Shown here: piece by piece, positions 36,115 to 43,987 of the stretch
Position numbering within the stretch: the stretch's first letter is position 1
Layout: each line of letters begins with the position of its first letter
Assembly: GCF_026586805.1 (NCBI RefSeq)
Contig: NZ_JAPFHA010000009.1
Span: forward strand, 1-64,000
Reading direction: 5' to 3'
Length of the DNA: 64,000 nt
Source: Niveibacterium sp. 24ML
GTDB taxonomy: Bacteria; Pseudomonadota; Gammaproteobacteria; Burkholderiales; Rhodocyclaceae
Translations under genes and position numbers: made by a program
Notes under the pieces: generated by a model
The model's input: only the letters and a program-made list of their open reading frames with translations
What the model was told of the DNA's origin: nothing
The model's database searches: none

Positions 36115-37416
36115 ATGGAATTCTTTCTGCTGATTGGCCTGATCGTTATCAACGGTCTGTTCGCGATGTCGGAAATCGCTCTGGTCACCGCGCGCAAGGC
36201 GCGGCTGGCGAAACTGGCCGCCGAAGGCGATGCCAGCGCAGCGGCGGCGGTGCGGCTCGGCGAAGAACCCACCCGCTTCCTCTCCACCATCCAGATCGGT
36301 ATTACCTCGATCGGTATCCTCAACGGTATCGTCGGTGAGGCCGTGTTCGCCGCACCGCTGGCGCTGTGGCTGGAAGGACTCGGGCTGCAGAACAACATCG
36401 CCGAGATCGGCTCCACCGTGCTGGTGGTGGTGGTGGTGACCTACATCTCGATCGTGATCGGCGAGCTGGTGCCCAAGCGCATCGGCCAGAGCAACCCCGA
36501 ACTGATCGCGCGCATCGTGGCCCGGCCGATGGAAGGCCTTGCACTGGTCACGCGCCCCTTCGTTCGATTGCTTACGTTTTCCACCGATGCGCTGCTGCGC
36601 CTGGTGGGCATCAAGCGAAACGGCGGCCCGGCGCTGACCGAAGAAGAAATCCACCTCATGCTTGAAGAGGGCTCGGAATCGGGCGTCATTGAAACCCGCG
36701 AGCACGAGATGGTGCGCAACGTGTTCCGCCTTGACGAACGCGAGATCGGTTCGCTGATGGTGCCGCGCGCCGATATCGTCTACCTCGATCTGGAGCAGCC
36801 GCTCGAATCGAACCTGCAGCACATCGCCGGTTCGGACTACACGCGCTTTCCGGTTTGCCGTGGCGGGCTCGATCACATCGTTGGCGTGGTGCACGCCAAG
36901 CAGATCCTGGGGCAGACCCTGCGCGGCGAATCGCCCGATTTCGAGAAGCATCTGCACCCCTGCGTGTTCGTGCCCGAAACCCTCACCGGTATGGAATTGC
37001 TGGAGCACTTCAAGGCCTCGGCCACGCAGATGGTGTTCCTGATCGACGAGTACGGCGAAGTGCAGGGCATCGTGACCTTGCAGGATCTGCTCGAAGCCGT
37101 GACCGGTGAATTCAAGCCGCGCGATGTCGAAGACGCCTGGGCGGTGCAGCGCGACGATGGTAGCTGGCTGCTTGACGGCCTGATCCCGGTGCCCGAGCTC
37201 AAGGACAAACTCGGCCTCAAGGAAGTCCCCGAAGAAGACAAGGGCCGTTACCACACCCTCTCGGGCATGGTGATGCTCTTGCTGGGCCGCCTGCCGCACA
37301 CGGCCGACGCGATCGAGTGGGAAGGCTGGCGCTTTGAAGTGGTGGACATGGACGGCAAGCGCATCGACAAGGTGCTGGCTTCGCGCCTGGGCCTCGGCGA
37401 AGAAGCCGATGGCTGA
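36115..37416 (+). CDS. CNNM/CorC-type (hemolysin family) transporter
   Basis: A 433-aa inner-membrane protein. An N-terminal CNNM domain (about 1-190; about four hydrophobic segments, NGLFAMSEIALVTARKARL) is followed by a pair of CBS domains (about 215-335, PRADIVYLD to TLQDLLEAVTGEF) and a C-terminal CorC/HlyC domain (about 350-430). Family members transport or regulate Mg2+/Co2+, though they were first named hemolysins. The start is at ATG 36115; the frame opens upstream. The gene overlaps the next one by 8 bases. Confidence 0.92.
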   Translation: MEFFLLIGLIVINGLFAMSEIALVTARKARLAKLAAEGDASAAAAVRLGEEPTRFLSTIQIGITSIGILNGIVGEAVFAAPLALWLEGLGLQNNIAEIGSTVLVVVVVTYISIVIGELVPKRIGQSNPELIARIVARPMEGLALVTRPFVRLLTFSTDALLRLVGIKRNGGPALTEEEIHLMLEEGSESGVIETREHEMVRNVFRLDEREIGSLMVPRADIVYLDLEQPLESNLQHIAGSDYTRFPVCRGGLDHIVGVVHAKQILGQTLRGESPDFEKHLHPCVFVPETLTGMELLEHFKASATQMVFLIDEYGEVQGIVTLQDLLEAVTGEFKPRDVEDAWAVQRDDGSWLLDGLIPVPELKDKLGLKEVPEEDKGRYHTLSGMVMLLLGRLPHTADAIEWEGWRFEVVDMDGKRIDKVLASRLGLGEEADG

Positions 37417-38656
37417 CGCCCCGCGCCGCGTCGCCGTGATCGGCGGCGGGCCAGCGGGTTTGATGGCGGCCGAAGTTCTGTCCCAAGCCGGCTTGCGGGT
37501 TGATGTGTACGAGGCCATGCCCTCGGTGGGCCGCAAGTTCCTCATGGCCGGCAAGGGCGGCATGAACATCACGCACTCCGAGCCGCGTGAATCCTTCCTT
37601 GGGCGCTACGCCGCGCGGCAGGATGTGCTGAGTCCGCTCATCGACGCGTTCGATCCGGCCGCGCTGCGCAGCTGGATTCATGCGCTCGGCATCGACACCT
37701 TCGTCGGCAGTTCCGGCCGCGTCTTCCCCACCGACATGAAAGCCGCGCCGCTGCTGCGTGCGTGGTTGCACAGGCTGCGCGAAGCGGGCGTCGCGATCCA
37801 TGTGCGGCACCGCTGGCTGGGTTGGGCGGCCGACCGCTCGCTGCGTTTTGCAGCGCCGGATGGCGAACAGCACCTGCAGGCGGATGCGGTGGTACTCGCG
37901 CTTGGCGGCGGCAGCTGGGCGCGGCTGGGTTCCGACGGCGCATGGGTGCCTTGGCTGCAGGCGCAGGGCGTCGCGGTGGCGCCCTTGCAGCCGGCCAACT
38001 GCGGATTCGACGCCGCATGGAGCGAACACTTCCGCGGGCGTTTCGCCGGTGAGCCGGTGAAGGCCGTCGTTGCCCAGTTCACCGATGCGCAAGGGCGAAG
38101 CCGGCAGCGGCAGGGCGAGTTCGTCGTCAGCGAAAGCGGCCTCGAAGGCAGCCTGATCTACGCCTTGTCCGCACCGATTCGCGACGCCATTGCCGCGCAC
38201 GGCTCGGCCACGCTCGTCCTCGATCTGGCCCCCGGCAAGTCGCTCGACCGGGTGAGGGCGGAAGTCGCGCACCCGCGTGGCTCACGCTCGATGGCCAGCC
38301 ATCTGCAAAGCCGCGTTGGTATCGCGGGCGTCAAGGCGGGCTTGCTGCGCGAATGCTCGCCGCGCGAAACCTACGACGACCCCGAAGCGCTGGCCCGCGC
38401 AATCAAGGCGCTGCCGGTCAGGCTCATCGCGCCACGCCCGATCGACGAAGCCATCAGCAGCGCCGGCGGCGTGCGATTCGAAGCGCTCGACAGCCGCCTC
38501 ATGATCAAGGCCTTGCCCGGCGTGTTCTGCGCCGGCGAAATGCTCGACTGGGAAGCCCCCACCGGGGGCTACCTGCTGACCGCCTGCTTCGCTACCGGCC
38601 GCGCCGCCGCGCAGGGTGTGCTTGCCTGGCTGGATGCATCGGCTGCGCCCGACTGA
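37409..38656 (+). CDS. BaiN-like FAD-dependent oxidoreductase (TIGR03862 family)
   Basis: A 415-aa flavoprotein of the HI0933/BaiN/YhiN family. RRVAVIGGGPAGLMAAEVLSQAG is the dinucleotide-binding loop, FLMAGKGGMNITHSEP is the family signature, LALGGGSWARLGSDGAW follows, and FCAGEMLDWEAPTGGYLLTACFATGRAAA closes the FAD site. The reaction is unknown in most bacteria. The start overlaps the preceding CNNM/CorC gene by 8 bases, so they are cotranscribed. Confidence 0.92.
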   Translation: MADAPRRVAVIGGGPAGLMAAEVLSQAGLRVDVYEAMPSVGRKFLMAGKGGMNITHSEPRESFLGRYAARQDVLSPLIDAFDPAALRSWIHALGIDTFVGSSGRVFPTDMKAAPLLRAWLHRLREAGVAIHVRHRWLGWAADRSLRFAAPDGEQHLQADAVVLALGGGSWARLGSDGAWVPWLQAQGVAVAPLQPANCGFDAAWSEHFRGRFAGEPVKAVVAQFTDAQGRSRQRQGEFVVSESGLEGSLIYALSAPIRDAIAAHGSATLVLDLAPGKSLDRVRAEVAHPRGSRSMASHLQSRVGIAGVKAGLLRECSPRETYDDPEALARAIKALPVRLIAPRPIDEAISSAGGVRFEALDSRLMIKALPGVFCAGEMLDWEAPTGGYLLTACFATGRAAAQGVLAWLDASAAPD

Positions 38657-39116
38657 CAGCTTCAAGCCCACAGCAAATATCATCGGCCCCCGTGGTTCAA
38701 TTTCGACCCGTTGGCCGCAAGGCGCCGCCAACGCCAGGCCCTTCATCCCCCGCGCGATCCTGCTCGGGGCTTTGCTCGGGCTGGCGGCACGCCATTCCAA
38801 CACAATCACGGCGCCGTACACTGTGGCGCACTGAATCTGCTGGTTGGCTTGCTCCGTGGCGCTCATGGTGTCAATGAGCGGATGAATCGGGCCTGCGCGC
38901 CGGGAACCTGAATGGCGTTTGATTTGCTGGGCGCCTGCGGGCTCCGTTAGCTGGCACAGTGCGGCGCTTTGTCCCGGCGATGTGTCGTGGGCATCACCTC
39001 GGCTGCTCTGGCGGCTTGTCGTCATACCCGACGTCTGCGGACGTCGACAGATGATTCCCGATCACCACCGCGCCGCGCTGCCCCCGGCTGCGCCTGAACT
39101 ACCCGGATACGCTGCA
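38657..39116. other. Intergenic region
   Basis: 460 bases between the flavoprotein and the CorA-type gene. Frames here are open on both strands but show no family features; no RNA gene or strong repeat is seen. Confidence 0.45.
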
Positions 39117-40439
39117 ATGTCCCTCCAACAGATCAACGCCTTACTCAACAAACAGAAACTGGTCGAGGGCTTGGTGCATAGCCAGCCGATGGCGACGCAA
39201 GACTTGGTCGAGGCGATCGTTCATCGCAAACACCTGAGTGAGGTGCTGCACCTGCTCGAGAGCACACCGGCTGCGGACATTGGAGCGGTGCTCGAATCGG
39301 TGCGTTTCGATGACGCCGCCTTCCTGTGGCAGCAGTTGCCGGGCGAGCGCCGCGGCGAAGTGCTGTGGGAACTCTCGGATGAACTGAAAGATCGCCTGAG
39401 TCTTGACCACGCTGTTGATGTTCCGCAGAGCCAGATCAATGCCTTCGAGCTTGTCGATGGCCGCCTGCGCCAGCGCACGATCACCTGCCGTGCAGATCTG
39501 GAAGGCGTGCAGCCGATCTGGATTGATCTGTTCCACGCCAGCGAGGCCGAGCGGGCTTACGTGGGCGCCCACTACGGACTGGTGCTACCCGATTCCGGCG
39601 ATACCACCGACCTTGAGGTCAGTTCGCGCTTCCATGTCGAAGAGGCGGGTGAAATCCACCTGCACTCGAACTTCCTGCTCGATCGCGAAGGCAACTCCCG
39701 CAGTATCCCGGTGGCGTTTGTGCTGCATGGCGAGATCCTGTTTTCGGTGCGCAACGAAGAGCTGCCGGTGTTCCGCCTGCAGCGGCGTCGGGCGCGGATG
39801 CAGCAGGGCTATGTGTCGGACTGCAAGGATGTGTTGCTCGATCTGTACGGCGCCGATGTCGAGTACTCCGCCGATGCGCTGGAAGGCGTTTACAACACGC
39901 TTGGCAAGGTGGGCCGTCAGGTGCTGAGCGAAACGATCAGCGATGAGGAAGCGGCTGGCATCCTGGCGGATATCGCCGAAGAGGAAGACCTCAACGGGCG
40001 CATCCGTAGCAACATCCTCGATACCCAGCGTGCGCTCTCATTCCTGATGCGTTGCAAGATGCTGTCGCCCGCCGAAATCGAAGACGCCAAACAGATCCTG
40101 CGCGATATCGAATCACTCAACAGCCACACCGCGTTCCTCTTCGACAAGATCAACTTCCTGATGGACGCCACGATCGGCTTCATCAACATCAACCAGAACC
40201 GGCGGGTCTCGCAGCTCACCGTATTCGGCGTCGTCTTCATGCCGATCAACATCCTCGCCGGTGTCGGCGGGATGTCCGAGTTCTCGATGATGACGGCGGG
40301 TATTCCGTGGCCGATCTCGTTCGGCGCCTTCATCGTCGGCATGGGCGTGATCGGTTGGGGCACTTACGTTGCACTGCGCTGTGCAGAGGTTCGCAGGGCC
40401 AGACAGGCTTTGAAGACCAAGGCTGCGGCAGCGGTTTGA
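39117..40439 (+). CDS. CorA-family transporter with N-terminal MgtE_N-like domain
   Basis: A 440-aa protein in which an MgtE intracellular N-domain-like region (about 20-95: DLVEAIVHRKHLSEVLHLLESTP, then DDAAFLWQQLPGERRGEVLWEL) is joined to a CorA-type cytoplasmic domain and two C-terminal membrane helices (about 360-425). The usual CorA loop motif GMN is replaced by GMS (GGMSEF) between the helices. The coiled stalk region DKINFLMDATIGFININQNRRVSQLT is typical. It probably moves Mg2+ or another divalent cation. The start is uncertain: ATG 39117 or ATG 39051. Confidence 0.87.
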   Translation: MSLQQINALLNKQKLVEGLVHSQPMATQDLVEAIVHRKHLSEVLHLLESTPAADIGAVLESVRFDDAAFLWQQLPGERRGEVLWELSDELKDRLSLDHAVDVPQSQINAFELVDGRLRQRTITCRADLEGVQPIWIDLFHASEAERAYVGAHYGLVLPDSGDTTDLEVSSRFHVEEAGEIHLHSNFLLDREGNSRSIPVAFVLHGEILFSVRNEELPVFRLQRRRARMQQGYVSDCKDVLLDLYGADVEYSADALEGVYNTLGKVGRQVLSETISDEEAAGILADIAEEEDLNGRIRSNILDTQRALSFLMRCKMLSPAEIEDAKQILRDIESLNSHTAFLFDKINFLMDATIGFININQNRRVSQLTVFGVVFMPINILAGVGGMSEFSMMTAGIPWPISFGAFIVGMGVIGWGTYVALRCAEVRRARQALKTKAAAAV

Positions 40440-40593
40440 ACGATGCGCCGAGTGACGCCACCCAAACGTCTGGATATGACGAACACTCGCTTTGGGCTGA
40501 CGGGCTTTGTTGCAACCCTTGAGCGTAAGCGGAAAACCTAGCCATGCCGTTCAGGCATCGCGCCGCTTGCGCCGGCGCAGTCAGGAAGGAGGA

Positions 40594-40622
40594 GGCAGCC
40601 TGGGCGCAACGCTCAGGCTGCC
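40594..40622 (-). terminator. Hairpin after the PEP-CTERM gene
   Basis: A 9-bp stem (GGCAGCCTG with CAGGCTGCC) around an 11-base loop, just past the stop at 40645 on the minus strand. No T tract follows, so it may only slow or protect transcription. Confidence 0.4.
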
Positions 40623-40644
40623 GGCTACTTCATGGCGCAGCCAC

Positions 40645-41400
40645 TCAGGCCGTGGGGGGGCGTCTGCGCAGCAAACCGACGCCGAGCAAGCCGATTGCAG
40701 CCAGGGAAATTGACGCCGGCTCCGGCACAACCATGGCGCTGCCGCTGACGAACATGTACTCGTTGCCACGATCGCCCTTGCAGAAAGCGCCCATCGCTGT
40801 TGGGGCGGTGATATAGCCGCCACCGCATTCCTCAGGGCCTTTCAGATAGCCATCCATCGCCCGGATCGCGAGGACGTTCCAACCCTCATGGAGGTAGGCC
40901 GCCAGATCGACGATCAGCGGGTCTGGCTGACCATCGGGCCGCTTATGTTCGTCCAGCACGGCGGACGTGACTCGCTGGCTGTTGACCACCAGCGTGAAGA
41001 AGTCATCGCCGATGATCGCCGCGCGCGCGCCACGAATCGAGGCGCCAGGTTTGACGTAGAACGAATAGCCGAAGAAGACTTCGGTCGGGCCCGAGGCGCC
41101 GGTGATTTCGCCGGTTTGCGATCGGCACGCGTCACCCCCGGTGCCGCAGTACCACATCATTCGATTTGAATTGAGCGCGGTGGTGCCTGAGTTTGAATAG
41201 GGGGCGTAAGCCGCCACCCCATCGGAAGCATCAAAGATCCCATGCGCCCATCGGTTGCCGAGCACCGAGTCGTCCGTTGATCGCCACGATGCGCCACCGC
41301 TGAAATCAACGACCTGCAAGCCCGCCAGACAACTGGGCGCTAATGCAAATGAAACAACGCAGGCTGCGGACATGCACATCAACCGTTTTTTGTATGACAT
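40645..41400 (-). CDS. PEP-CTERM sorting-signal protein
   Basis: A 251-aa exported protein with signal peptide (cleaved near SCLA), a Cys- and Gly-rich beta-type body (DACRSQTGEITGAS, EECGGGYITAP) and a C-terminal VPEP, helix, RRR signal. It would be sorted by an exosortase encoded elsewhere. Start ATG 41400 has GGGAGGAG 4 bases upstream, the strong site that decides the start. An unusual 15-bp hairpin lies about 90 bases upstream. Confidence 0.88.
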   Translation of the reverse strand: MSYKKRLMCMSAACVVSFALAPSCLAGLQVVDFSGGASWRSTDDSVLGNRWAHGIFDASDGVAAYAPYSNSGTTALNSNRMMWYCGTGGDACRSQTGEITGASGPTEVFFGYSFYVKPGASIRGARAAIIGDDFFTLVVNSQRVTSAVLDEHKRPDGQPDPLIVDLAAYLHEGWNVLAIRAMDGYLKGPEECGGGYITAPTAMGAFCKGDRGNEYMFVSGSAMVVPEPASISLAAIGLLGVGLLRRRPPTA

Positions 41401-41486
41401 GACTCCTCCCATCCCTGATGACTGCCATTGCTCGACGGACGTGTTGCCGTCAATGACTCACGAGCGAGAACGTCTCGCGCGAGTGA

Positions 41487-41519
41487 AACAACCCAATCAA
41501 CACAGTTGATTGGGTTGTT
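41487..41519. promoter_or_regulatory. Perfect 15-bp inverted repeat
   Basis: Arms 41487-41501 and 41505-41519 (core CAACCCAATCAAC) pair perfectly around a 3-base loop. It is rich in A/T compared with its surroundings and has no T tract, so it is more likely a protein-binding site or RNA structure upstream of the PEP-CTERM gene than a terminator. Confidence 0.5.
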
Positions 41520-41640
41520 GTGTGCTTGGGCAACGCCCCAACCCGCGATGCAGATTCATCCGCAGCACGTTTGAAGGGCGTCGTCCCACCAACGATAGAA
41601 ACTCACGGTAGCGATGGAAATACATGCAAGCGTGTATTCG

Positions 41641-41662
41641 CACTACCACAGTCCGGGTAGTG
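41641..41662. promoter_or_regulatory. Inverted repeat CACTACC-N8-GGTAGTG
   Basis: Two perfect 7-base arms separated by 8 bases. The same half-site occurs, in the opposite arrangement, at 43635-43647, upstream of the DUF1254 gene. Confidence 0.4.
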
Positions 41663-42027
41663 CCCGATTTGAACAAACCGGGTGCGAGCTCAGCGCAGCC
41701 CCTCGGCTGGCACGCCAGTCACAGACGCAGCGGGTATTGTCTCGACATGGATGAGCCCCCGGTTTGTTCCGCTGGCGGCGATGGCTGCTTCAAGCGCATC
41801 ACACAAGGGATTGACTGGCGTGGCCGGCGGCACCGGCGGATGGTATTCCACATGACGCAGCGAACCGGACTTGCGCGCCGCAGGGAACCATGGCAATGGC
41901 GTGTGCAGAGGAGAGTGACTTTCAACAGACTCTGCAGAGTGCCGGGCGGCAAGGGTGAGCCCTTGGCCGTCCGGCGCGGTGAACGCCCCGCTGCGGTGCG
42001 TGCGCCGCGCGGGGCTTCAGTGCGGTG

Positions 42028-43539
42028 TTACGACGCTTCTTTCACCTCGGGCACCTTCCAGGAGCCATCAAGGATCGAGGGCGGCGTTTCCTTCGGCCAG
42101 TACAGGCGCATCATCAGGATGAATTCGTCCTTCGGTGCGGGCAGCCAGTTCGATTCCTTGTCCTTGCCGGGCGATTCGTGCTGGATGTAGAGGTCGACCG
42201 ATCCATCCGGGTTGGACTTGAACTTGTTGCGCTGGCTCAGCGTGTAGCGGTTGAGCGGGTTGTCCACGAAGAAATAGCCTGCGTTGTACATGGTCAGCGA
42301 CCAGAAGCCGTTCACCGGCGGGAGCTGGCCTTTTTCGAAGCGCATGACGTATTTCTTCTCGCCGCTGTACTTCGAGAGCACATTCGGCCCTTCCGAGGTG
42401 GGATAGACCGCGTCCTGCGGGCGATTGGCACCCAGACCGATCGCGGTGATCAGCGCACGCTGCAGGTAACTCGTGCCGTACTGGCCAGTCTTGGTGGTGA
42501 ACAGCCAGCCGTTCTCGAGCTTCATGTCGCCAGCGGCGATGCCCCCCTTCATCCAGCCCATGATCAGTTCCTGCGCTGGCTTGGGGGCGCGGGCGAGGCC
42601 CTTGGCGACCGCGGGCTCGAGTTTCGATACGTCGAAATCCTGCCCGGGCACGACGCCGATCTTGGCGAGCTTGGCCACGATCGGTGCGTCATCAGCCGCA
42701 GGCGGATTCGTCTTGAGGAGTTCCGCGAACAGCTTGAAGTAGCTTGCAGCGTCCATCGCGTCCACTTGATCGCGCACGGCGGTCTTCACGTCGATTGACG
42801 GATCGACCACGCCGGGCGGGGGCGTGTAGGGTTTGCCATAGGCCGACAGCGGTACCACCGAGACCTGATCCTGCAAGGCGTGCACGGCTTTGTAGTCCTC
42901 CGGCGTGCCGGTGCAGTAGATGCGGCCGAGAATCCAGACGATGCCGGTCTGCGATTTGTATTCGGTTACATCGGCCGGCAAGCTGCCCGTCCACCCCGGA
43001 CCGGTGATCGCGTACTTCTGCGCCTTGGTCCCCGTTGTGCGCTTGCCCGGGTCCTGGAACACGTTGGTCCAACCGTCCAGCATCGGAAACAGGAAGAAGC
43101 GCCCCTTCATGTCGGGGATGCTCAGGATCCAGGGCTCCTTCGAGACGTCAAGCCAGGTCGTTGTGTAGAGCGTGTCGGCGTTGGGCGCGGTTACGTCCTT
43201 GAACGAGGCATCCGGGTAGGAGCGGGCCCTGCTGAACTGGCCCATCGGCGCGTGCGTGCCTTTCGGTGCCTCGACGTTTGTCATGATTCGCCGGGTGACT
43301 TCCATGGTCACCAGCGGGTAGGCGTAGACATAGGCTTCGGTGGCGATGACCAGGGCTTCCGCCTCCTGGGCTGCCGCTTTTGCGGCCTGCGCGGCGGCCT
43401 GCGCGGCGGCCTCGGCCTTGGCCTTGAGCTCGGTGGCGGCCTTTGCAACCTGGTCGTCCTCCTGCTTGCCACACGAGGACAGCAACGCCATGAAGAGTGC
43501 CGCCGCCCCAAGGGCCGCGAGCGTGCGATTTCTTTTCAT
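42028..43539 (-). CDS. DUF1254/DUF1214 lipoprotein
   Basis: A 503-aa protein with a lipoprotein signal (lipobox LLSSC, Cys23) followed by an Ala/Lys/Glu-rich helical stretch (about 28-65) that may act as a spacer or coiled coil. DUF1254 (about 70-200: AYVYAYPLVTMEVTRRIMTN, PNADTLYTTTWLDVSKEPW, FFLFPMLDGWTNVF) and DUF1214 (about 360-490: GFWSLTMYNAGYFFVDNP, ending with PAPKDEFILMMRLYWP) are both complete. Function is unknown; the pair is common in exported proteins. GGAGG precedes the ATG. A palindrome lies about 100 bases upstream. Confidence 0.92.
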   Translation of the reverse strand: MKRNRTLAALGAAALFMALLSSCGKQEDDQVAKAATELKAKAEAAAQAAAQAAKAAAQEAEALVIATEAYVYAYPLVTMEVTRRIMTNVEAPKGTHAPMGQFSRARSYPDASFKDVTAPNADTLYTTTWLDVSKEPWILSIPDMKGRFFLFPMLDGWTNVFQDPGKRTTGTKAQKYAITGPGWTGSLPADVTEYKSQTGIVWILGRIYCTGTPEDYKAVHALQDQVSVVPLSAYGKPYTPPPGVVDPSIDVKTAVRDQVDAMDAASYFKLFAELLKTNPPAADDAPIVAKLAKIGVVPGQDFDVSKLEPAVAKGLARAPKPAQELIMGWMKGGIAAGDMKLENGWLFTTKTGQYGTSYLQRALITAIGLGANRPQDAVYPTSEGPNVLSKYSGEKKYVMRFEKGQLPPVNGFWSLTMYNAGYFFVDNPLNRYTLSQRNKFKSNPDGSVDLYIQHESPGKDKESNWLPAPKDEFILMMRLYWPKETPPSILDGSWKVPEVKEAS

Positions 43540-43987
43540 ATATCAACCTCCAGTTTTGATGTCACTGCGATCGAACTTGCTTAAGAAAGGCGTTCTCCGC
43601 GAACTGGACCTGTGTTGATCGCGGGTGCGCCCAAGGTAGTCACTACCGCCTGCGAGGGGAACCCGGATGCGCCACATGTGCACATCTTGTTGCGCGGCAT
43701 CTTCGCGCGGCCTGTGTGCGCCCGGTATGCGCCGCATCAACGGTGTGGCGAGGTTCGCGTGTGAATGGCCGTGCGTGCGAAGGTGCAGCGCGACGCACCG
43801 CAGGGATGCGTGTCGATATCTTGTTCGTATCGCACCGGAGTAAGCCCACGATCAAGCGGCCACGCAGGCGGTCCGGATTGCCGGGTCCGCCGCGACGCCT
43901 GAACGCAATCTCTTGTCACTTTCCGGACTGCCTCCGTAGCGCTACGCGCACAGACTGCGCGCACATTGCGCCACTGACGGAGCGTTC
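43540..43987. other. Intergenic region between divergent genes
   Basis: 448 bases between the DUF1254 gene and the ThDP enzyme. The only clear feature is the palindrome at 43635-43647. Confidence 0.45.
43635..43647. promoter_or_regulatory. 13-base palindrome GGTAGTCACTACC
   Basis: Perfect 6-base arms around one base, about 96 bases before the DUF1254 start. It has the shape of a site for a dimeric regulator (LuxR/NarL or TetR type are possible). Confidence 0.45.

Larger units (their letters stand above)
41401..42027. other. Intergenic region with hairpin and inverted repeat
   Basis: 627 bases. It contains the 15-bp hairpin (41487-41519) and the CACTACC/GGTAGTG inverted repeat (41641-41662). 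Frames here, including a plus-strand one of 188 codons, show no family features. A GC-rich inverted repeat at 41985-42015 may end the DUF1254 gene. Confidence 0.45.

Noticed and set aside
41624-42190. 188-codon plus-strand frame between PEP-CTERM and DUF1254 genes
   Set aside because: No recognisable domain, no ribosome site, and its end overlaps the DUF1254 gene.
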